DNA of 64,000 nt. It comes from Diphasiastrum complanatum. Its lineage: Eukaryota; Streptophyta; Lycopodiopsida; Lycopodiales; Lycopodiaceae. This document shows positions 57,179 through 64,000 of the stretch, piece after piece. The first letter of the stretch is position 1, and each line of letters starts with the position of its first letter. The position numbers and the translations under genes are program-made. The notes beneath the pieces are model-generated. The model searched no databases and was not told the DNA's origin. It worked only from the letters and a program-made list of their open reading frames with translations. The stretch is from contig CM055100.1 of assembly GCA_029204225.1 (NCBI GenBank), forward strand, positions 24,499,106-24,563,105. Reading direction: 5' to 3'.

Positions 57179-60100
57179 TCAAATGTCTTCTTGCAGATGT
57201 TGATGGATATCGTTCTGACTATCCAAGGGCATATATTGCGCCATGATGGCTCTGATTTCCGAATCCATGTAAGACTGTGGACATCAAAATAAGGAAATTA
57301 GCCATGTACACAGCTCATTTGTCCAAAAAATGGAATCTCAGTAAAACCAAGTCATATCTATAAAATTCTACTAGAGACTACAAAAAATTGACATCTGCTG
57401 CTTAAACACAACATACCCGCAGCCTGTACTTATAGAGAACATAGCCTGCTACACCAGCAATCGCCAACCCGGCAAGAACTAAAAAGACAACAGACCAACC
57501 CAACCTTGAAGATGTGCCTTTTTTACCTGAAATAGGCCACGAGAACAATTAGTGACCAGCAAACAATAAAAGAAAAAGCTCATAGAACTTTTGAATTCAA
57601 ACATTTTCTCAAGCCTAAGCTAAATGAAATCCAGCATGATAAAACTACCGCATAGAACAAAGAGCAAAAATACTACCCTAGTGATACATTCTAGTAGTAT
57701 ACAGACCTGCGATACTCTAACAAAAATAGATAACTAAAGAGTTGACTCATCTCCCACTCACTGATGCAGGTGTCATGTTGCATCATGTATAAAAGATCGC
57801 CTTGACACTGACAGTTATAACTCCCATATGTATTGGTGCATTTACACTCTGGACATTGGCATGCTAGTTTCTCCTTACATTCGTCAATATCTGCAAAGAA
57901 GCACACCAGCTCACATAAAAACTAAGAACGTAGATCAACTGATACTTCCTCCAACAAAACCTCTCACGAAAAATAATGCAAAGGATGATGACGAAGGTTA
58001 CGAAATAAACCTTGACAAGCAAAACATGAACTTTACCTTCACAGCTGTCAATACCATTCCCTGTGAAACCCCTGGGACATTTACATCCCTTTTCCTGTAA
58101 TATCTGTAGAAGAATTTGCAATCAAAAAAACAAAATTTTGACTAGAAAAGGCAAGAATCTCACACTATCAAAATGTTTCCCGAGGGAAATAATGAAATCT
58201 AATTACCAAGCAAGCAGAAAAACTCGTTCCTTCATGAGTATTCTCCCAGCAGCCACCATTATCTATCTTGCAGCGTTCTAGTCCAACAGCTGTGAGTACA
58301 AAGTAGCAAAGAGAAAACATTAATAGACAAAACTCTAACTCAAAGATTGATGCTTTCCCACACATCCATTCATAGCTTCAAAGCTCAAAGATACTGAAGT
58401 GGTAATAGTGACAGCTAAGAGTCAATATTAATCACTAGAAGACCGACACCTTACAACAAATCACAACAGAGGAGGTTCAAAATTCACATAGATCAAACTT
58501 ACAAGGATGATTGCTACCACCGGAATTACAAACTTATTTTTCCACAGTTCGTTGCTACTTTAGAAAGCCAGAAGTCATAAAATTACAAGCTAACGTAACA
58601 CTATTGGAGAGTGCTTAAAAATTTCCTATTGCCACTAGTGCTACTAATCAAAGCAATCACAAAGAAATACAGTAGCTTCTAACAAACAGCTATTGATGAG
58701 ACAAGCAGCACCTACCACCATTATGACAAGTTCAAGAGTTTAGAATCAGAAAGTAGCAAATCAAGATTTTAAGAAAGAGGAACAATCAAACAAAGAATTT
58801 CAGAAAGAATTCTATATAAGGAATGTTTCTAGGTACCGTTCCTCAGGTAGGAACAGTTCCGTTGCTTTCCAAGGAGCTAGGACCAATACATACAATACTG
58901 GAGGCTTTATTCATATGGCCTCTGCATCCACTACGATTCACATGGTCACTTACCATGTTTAACTCATGCCCCTCACCTTTCATAGATAAGCTAGGCTGAT
59001 TGGGCCATGGACCAAGTTATGTGGGGCATAAACGTGTAAAGCCTTACCCCTAACCATATTGATTCTATTGTCTGGTAGCTTCTTGCAAGGTTCTCCTATG
59101 GACCTTCAAAATAGTATTAAGTAGGTTAACTTGCGCAACTCCCACAATTGATTAATTTGATGCTCTTCAGCTCTTGGTAGGAGGCTTGCATAGCAGCTCC
59201 TTTGTAGGAGGCCAACCACAAGCGTATTGATGATTGTAGTGAGCATTTTGTTGGAAATTCCTATTTAATCTGCAGTTTGCTATCTTGTTTTGTCTCTGTG
59301 ATGCTCTATTCTTGTTTTGTTCATAGCTGTGAAGACAATATTCAACTTAAAACTTCTCTAAACTGGTAAATGCCTTCCAATAATAGGTATACCATGGAGT
59401 GACGTGAAGCTGACAGTATATATCCTCAGCATTGTTTAGATGTCATTGCGGACTGGCCTCTTTTTACGAACCTTGTAGAGTAGTAGCTTTGGAGCAACAC
59501 TGGCCAGCAAGTGTGCAACGACTCTAAGTCACAGCTTCATAGCTTACATGAAGGACTTGGACCACAGCTTCACTATCAGTATTGCTAATGAAAATTGTCA
59601 GCAAGCACACTTTAAACTGCACGTTAAAACCATGCGTGCGTGCATACTATGTGATTGATTATTCCTCGTCTTTGATCTAACGTTTGCATTCATATTTCAA
59701 CATTCTAAGGATTTGGAATGATATGTAATGCTACAACAAATGTCTTTTTCTATCTGCCGAAAACTGCAGCCAGTACAGAGGTAAGTTCGCAAATCTTCCA
59801 GCAGTGTTCACTAGGGCTCACATGGATACACCTAAAGTGTTGCCAAATATAAACCTAGAGCATAAGTGTTGCCAAATATGAACCTGCTGCCCATGTCTTC
59901 TTTAAAATCAAAGTTTCCTTATTCTGATCACACACATGCAATGAAACTTTGCCTTGCACTCTCAGCAATACATTGGATGAAAGACTAACAAGACAATGAT
60001 GCTTTCTGCAATCCAAAAGCTCTCAGAAACTTTAGACTTCTCAGAAACCTGAGATTCGTTACGTGACTCAAATTAAGAACATCACAAATGTAAAGTTTTG

Positions 60101-60601
60101 ATCAAAGACAAGGTTCACCTTCACAGTGGTTGTAACCATCACCCTGAAACCGGACACCCTCAACCAAGGGGCACTCACAAATCCTCCCACGAAAGGTGTC
60201 CTGCTCATTTATCAAAAAGTCAGCAGAAAAGGCATTAAAAAGTACAGCCCACTAGATTAATAACTCTAGCAAAGTTCTTACGTTTTAAGCGAAGTGATGA
60301 TAGTATCCCTTAAAAACTGGATCTACCAAAAAACATTTAGTAGCAGGTATCTTCATTGCAGATCCTACTAGAGCTAGATGTTTACTAGGCTCCTTTGACA
60401 AATATTAACCAAGATCGACACCTATCATGCAAACCAACAAGTTATTAAAAAGCTGATTCACCTTGGATGGTGCAAACAAATTTTCAGATGAATGACACAA
60501 ATAGCATGCAGAGAGAAACTTGACCTTGCAAGCTGTTACGTTGGCTTTGGTATTCTGCCAGCAGCCCCCATTATTTGAAAGACATTCATTTGTTTCTACT
60601 T
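57179..60601 (-). CDS. Vacuolar sorting receptor, last seven exons (partial)
   Basis: A plant VSR/BP-80 type I membrane receptor that carries proteins with vacuolar sorting signals from the Golgi toward the prevacuolar compartment. Exons (minus): 60525-60601, 60119-60200, 58207-58289, 58037-58094, 57762-57890, 57417-57526, 57179-57274. All phases join without a stop and give 210 residues. In order they encode [28 protein letters not shown] ... [43 protein letters not shown]; a calcium-binding EGF repeat [18 protein letters not shown] ... [20 protein letters not shown]; a membrane helix ([20 protein letters not shown]) and KYRLR stop-transfer; and a cytosolic tail with the tyrosine sorting signal YMPL, ending [12 protein letters not shown]. 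The N-terminal protease-associated domain exons are not visible and should lie right of 60602, probably beyond the window. Confidence 0.95.
58290..60118 (-). other. Intron of the vacuolar sorting receptor (1.83 kb)
   Basis: Donor GAAG/GTGAACC at 60118 and acceptor CTCACAG at 58290. The interior is non-coding. It holds AGGTACCGTTCCTCAGGTAG-type sequence near 58833-58865 but no recognisable transposon ends. Confidence 0.75.
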
Positions 60602-61862
60602 CTGGATACATAGAATTCGCCATCAGTAGAACATGAATATCAGAAAGCCAAAGCTGAACCAAACTATATTTGACACAACATTTGTACATATAGACTAAAT
60701 GTAATAGCAGGACAGACCAACATCATACTTTTGAAACTATGCTAGTGCTCATTATCACAGCAAGGGATCTTGGAAATTTTATCTTATACCTTCATCACAA
60801 AACAACAGAATTTGCATTGAAGCTGAAAACATTCACAGGCTCTCACAAATATTCAAGACTGAGAGAACTACTTCAATTGTGCGGACAGATCGAGTGCTGA
60901 TTGCCTTATATAAGAAATTAGAATCTAATAATTGGACAAAGACATATTTGTTGCTGCTAGTCACTCCCAAGAGACTTAGGATTTTCTATACAAACTGATT
61001 GTCATTATTTGCTGATAATCCTTCAAGATTTTTACTTCTCAGATACAAACACTTTGCCTGGATGACTATAATGATCAAACAACAAGCAAAGAACAGCTCT
61101 TGCACTGCCAGCAAGCATAATTATTGCACCTCTAGAGCTTCAAGGCTGGGAAGAGGAATACCAAAAAGACTTTGGCTGAGAACGTAAGGCCTTCTCATAG
61201 CATAGGGACAATTCCTATTGGTAATGTCAAGGGAATTCTGCACTTAAGATTGATCGTATTCTGGCTAAGCTTGGTAGAAGAAACTTGGAAAGAACCCTTA
61301 CAATGCATCAACTCTCTCTAAGCTAGGGAGCATATGAACTTTCCAAATAGAAGTTTCTAAAATAAAATTTCTAGAACAAGAGTCTCTAGATAGATTTCTC
61401 AGTATGTATTTCTATGTATCATGCTTGCATGTTCTTATCCAGAATACAATATAGATTGCGATCCAAAATTAGGGTTAGGGTTTTGCGGATCACTTTTCTT
61501 TTTTAAAACTTTTCTACTCTTCCTTGAAATTTTTTTGCTTGGCCTTAGGAGCTGCAAAATTATGCATTACAAGACTCATACAAAGTCATTACTGTTTAAA
61601 GGCCTCATGAATTTTACAAGTTGCCTTACGAGCTCTTATGAGTTCTTAGGAACTCAAGTCCACAATTCCTCTGCGACTTCAATCTCGAGTTGACTTACAA
61701 GCTCTTATGAGTATTGGAATAGATTAAAGTAGGGTACTGCCATCAGTATACAAAACTAAGGATTGCTGGGAAATCTTAAGGTGATCTACATGACTTAGTT
61801 GATCATCGAGGAAACCTCGTGGATCATCAAAGGAGGTCATTGGATCCTTAATGAGGATCATC

Positions 61863-61890
61863 GGGGGGGGGGGGGGGTCGGGGGGGGGGG
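61863..61890. repeat. Poly-G tract
   Basis: Fifteen Gs, TC, then eleven Gs. Guanine runs this long are rare in plant DNA and are also a common sequencing or assembly artefact. Confidence 0.8.
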
Positions 61891-62149
61891 ATGATGTTAG
61901 AGTTACTATTCACCTTGTTACCCCTAATGTTGTCAGCTAGGGTTAATTAGGACTATTAGGCCATGCTTGCATGCTAATTCTAGGGGCATTTACCTATATT
62001 TAGTAAAAGTCAAGTTAGAATTTAGTTAGACTCAAGTTCGAGATTCTAGTGCTTGCTTTGGAGCACAAGTTTTGCTATAGATAATATAGAGAGACATTAA
62101 TTAGGCAATTGCTTTAAGGCTGCCTTTGTTTTGCTTTTGGTAATAGACC

Positions 62150-62360
62150 AAAGTCTATAAGTATGTAGGGTGCCCTAGCTCATTTGCAATAGGACGTAGT
62201 TGGAGTTTCTCATCACTTCTATTCTCTCTCATGTGTTTGCCTATTATTTCATCACAATGGGAGAATTTGCCAGTGAACTTTGGATCTCGATCACTAACAA
62301 TGTCATTCAGCAAACCGTCAAGGAGTACTTGTATGATCAAGTCGTTTTCTAACAAAGGGC
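62150..62360 (-). pseudogene. Ty3/gypsy integrase scrap
   Basis: Minus-strand NDIVSDRDPKFTGKF near 62256-62300 matches the conserved gypsy integrase motif around its second catalytic aspartate. A trace of the following region (PIANELGHPTYL) ends in a stop. Nothing else of the element remains. Confidence 0.6.
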
Positions 62361-63633
62361 TTCCTTGATCTTAGAAGCTGTATATATTGCTTGTAGCTCA
62401 CAAATGCATCTCCCAACATTCATCGCTCAACAAGATCATAACAAAAACAATCATTTGGCTGAGGGAGAGCGTGGGTAAAAACTGTTCTGCTAAGACTGGG
62501 CAACTAGCAGCCTACACATTTTTAACTTAGTGTCTGAATCTTTTGGAAGAACACTGGCTGCAACAAGTATAGCAGTTAACTAAACTACAAAATAAATACC
62601 AGTCATTGCTGTTGTCTCCTTTACGACTAGTAGAAAAAACATATTATAAATCAACCCACCAATGCACCAATAAAATTTAAACTACAACCGGATAAGCAAC
62701 GACACTTAATATTTAATTGTACTGTGAAAAATGATGCATAAGAAAGCTCATAGAAAAATTGCTGCACTTTGAAAAAACTTTTATGAAACCATCCAAAAAC
62801 CCCATGCAACGCCAGCTAACGGAATAAGCCAAGAAGCTTCTCCAACTTGCTTCCTCTATCTAAATATCAAAACTGGCAAACACTGTGTTGTAGAGTATGC
62901 CAAATCAAAGTTCTGAACTAAATAATAAAACCACAACATGTCAAAATCAAGTCTGACTAAGAAACAAAGTCAACCTAAAAGAGAAGACAATTCTTACCAA
63001 ATTTCCATTACAGTTTTCTTTGAAATTCGCAGAACCTGATAATCAAAAGCAGTCTGGAAACAAGAACCAGCCTATGCAACAACAACTTTCTCTAAGACAA
63101 AAACTGATTTTGCATTCAACTAGAACTTCTTCCCGATTCATGAACCTGGAACAGTGTTTTGATACAAGAAATTTTAGTAATGATAATATTTGGAACTCTG
63201 GATGTTTGAAATATCCAAGACTCTTCGAAGACTCCTTTCAGAACTCAAAAATCAGGGTTTTCATCAAATTCGAGACTCAGATCTTTCCTTTTTTATCGAG
63301 CTCCCTCTCTTTTGTGCTAAAAGAAATGGACTCCAATCTGGACTATCGTATTCTAGGCTGCAAAAGATGAACCAATCCAATTACAGCTCTCTGGCTGAAA
63401 AGACGAAGACTAATCCAATTATGGCTGAACCCAACCTGTTCTAGGTTGCAATCTGATCCAACTAGGGTTAGCAACCTTTCTACTAAGTTGAAAGAGATAC
63501 TGTTGATCCATGTAAAAGCTCATGAAGTTTTGCACAAGAGATAACGATTTTATCATCAATAAGCCAGCGCCCAATCTCCTTGGCCAAGTTTCTAATTTTT
63601 TACTCCAAAAAAGACTCCTGTATACCCTGGAAC

Positions 63634-64000
63634 CAAGGTTGCAGTCCGCATTCCGGAACGCGTTCCAGATCGCGTTCCGGAACGCGATCCGGGATTTCCC
63701 ATTAGGGTTTCCCGGAACGCAATTTTTTTTTTTTTGTATAGTTGCCAATATGGGTATCATGTGAAAGGATATCAAAAAAGCAATTGTTATGCAGATCTGT
63801 TGCTTGGTTTCAGATGGCTGCGGGCTACATTGACTATAAATCTGGACATCAGTAGATGGTTTAAGAAAATTGGCTGCATTTTCATATGGTTTCAGAAATT
63901 TGGAGTGTGTAGTCTGCCGACTGTTTCAGGTGCGAAACACCAAAAAGTGTGTTTTCACTCAGGGAGTTGGAAGGCCAAATCATGAAGAGGCCTTACCGTC
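63634..64000. mobile_element. hAT-like palindromic element, left part (copy 4)
   Basis: Starts near 63634 with CAAGGTTGCAGTCCGCATTC, matching the termini of copies 1-3. Subterminal palindromes follow: GGAACGCGTTCC (63655-63666) and a perfect 22-bp palindrome at 63668-63689 centred on TTCCGGAA. Then ATTAGGGTTTCCCGGAACGC, a T tract (63723-63735) and a stretch (GTATAGTTGCCAATATGGGT, ATCATGTGAAAG) that resembles copy 2 (GGGCAGTATGGATATCAGAT, GAAAG at 7514-7537). The right end lies outside the window. Confidence 0.6.

Larger units (their letters stand above)
60602..63630. other. Probable upstream intron of the sorting receptor
   Basis: No further VSR exon could be read on the minus strand. Contents: AT-rich DNA, a poly-G tract (61863-61890), a gypsy integrase scrap (62155-62355), and short words at 63440-63477 where AGGTTGC and GCAACCT face each other. 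Open frames at 63020-63444 have no family resemblance. Confidence 0.5.

Noticed and set aside
61863-61890. Poly-G tract as a G-quadruplex regulator of the sorting receptor gene
   Set aside because: Lies in a presumed intron with no supporting context, and long G runs are a frequent sequencing artefact.
63440-63477. AGGTTGC ... GCAACCT facing pair as a complete short hAT-like element
   Set aside because: Only about 38 bp long with no subterminal words or clear flanking duplication; it may be an orphan end or chance.

Overview
The window is nuclear DNA of a land plant with a large, repeat-rich genome. The evidence is two intron-free plant-type glyoxal oxidase genes, the 3' part of a vacuolar sorting receptor gene with its diagnostic EGF repeats and YMPL tail, GT-AG introns, and many decayed Ty1/copia retrotransposons whose primer-binding sites match plant initiator methionine tRNA (TGGTATCAGAGC). 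Base composition is AT-rich. The amount and decay of the copia material would suit a gymnosperm, fern or lycophyte, but the sequence alone does not decide between these and a flowering plant. I saw no rRNA, tRNA, CRISPR or prokaryotic feature.

Layout. 0-1 kb: end of a broken copia pol. 2.2-3.3 kb: two short palindrome-rich elements, one with a perfect 8-bp target duplication. 4.2-5.9 kb: last two exons of an unrecognised gene. 7.4-8.2 kb: a second hAT-like miniature element. 8.4-9.5 kb: copia debris. 10.2-10.7 kb: an array of ~115-bp palindromic monomers. 10.8-19.2 kb: nested and internally deleted copia elements that share LTRs. 19.7-23.4 kb: a minus-strand copia element with both LTRs, one split by a solo LTR. 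25.5-29.0 kb: the palindromic array again, split by a plus-strand copia element. 30.9-32.6 kb and 39.6-41.2 kb: two tail-to-tail glyoxal oxidase paralogues (GLOX-A plus, GLOX-B minus). Between them lie a third palindromic element (34.2 kb), a zinc-knuckle gag remnant, an exon of an unrecognised protein and a copia gag scrap. 43.5-45.3 kb: copia debris in the wrong order. 45.9-51.4 kb: a block of three decayed, intron-bearing genes (a transposase-like gene on plus, an unrecognised partner on minus, a probable Ulp1/C48 peptidase on plus). I read it as one large DNA transposon of a type I cannot assign. 51.5-53.5 kb: copia RNase H with LTR and further LTR ends. 57.2-60.6 kb: the last seven exons of the vacuolar sorting receptor on minus, whose upstream intron probably fills the rest of the window and holds the left end of a fourth palindromic element.

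Genes likely to be functional are GLOX-A, GLOX-B and the vacuolar sorting receptor; the two-exon gene at 4.2-5.9 kb is open and well spliced but lacks a visible 5' end. GLOX-A and GLOX-B are predicted secreted copper-radical oxidases with all ligand residues intact. Nearly everything else is mobile DNA. The most original signal is a family of short hAT-like elements that share a CA(T/A)(A/G)GTTGCA-type end and an A/T-tract layout, while each copy is packed with a different self-complementary word (TTCCGGAA/ACGCGT, GAAACGC, TTCGAA and possibly GGACGCGTCC).
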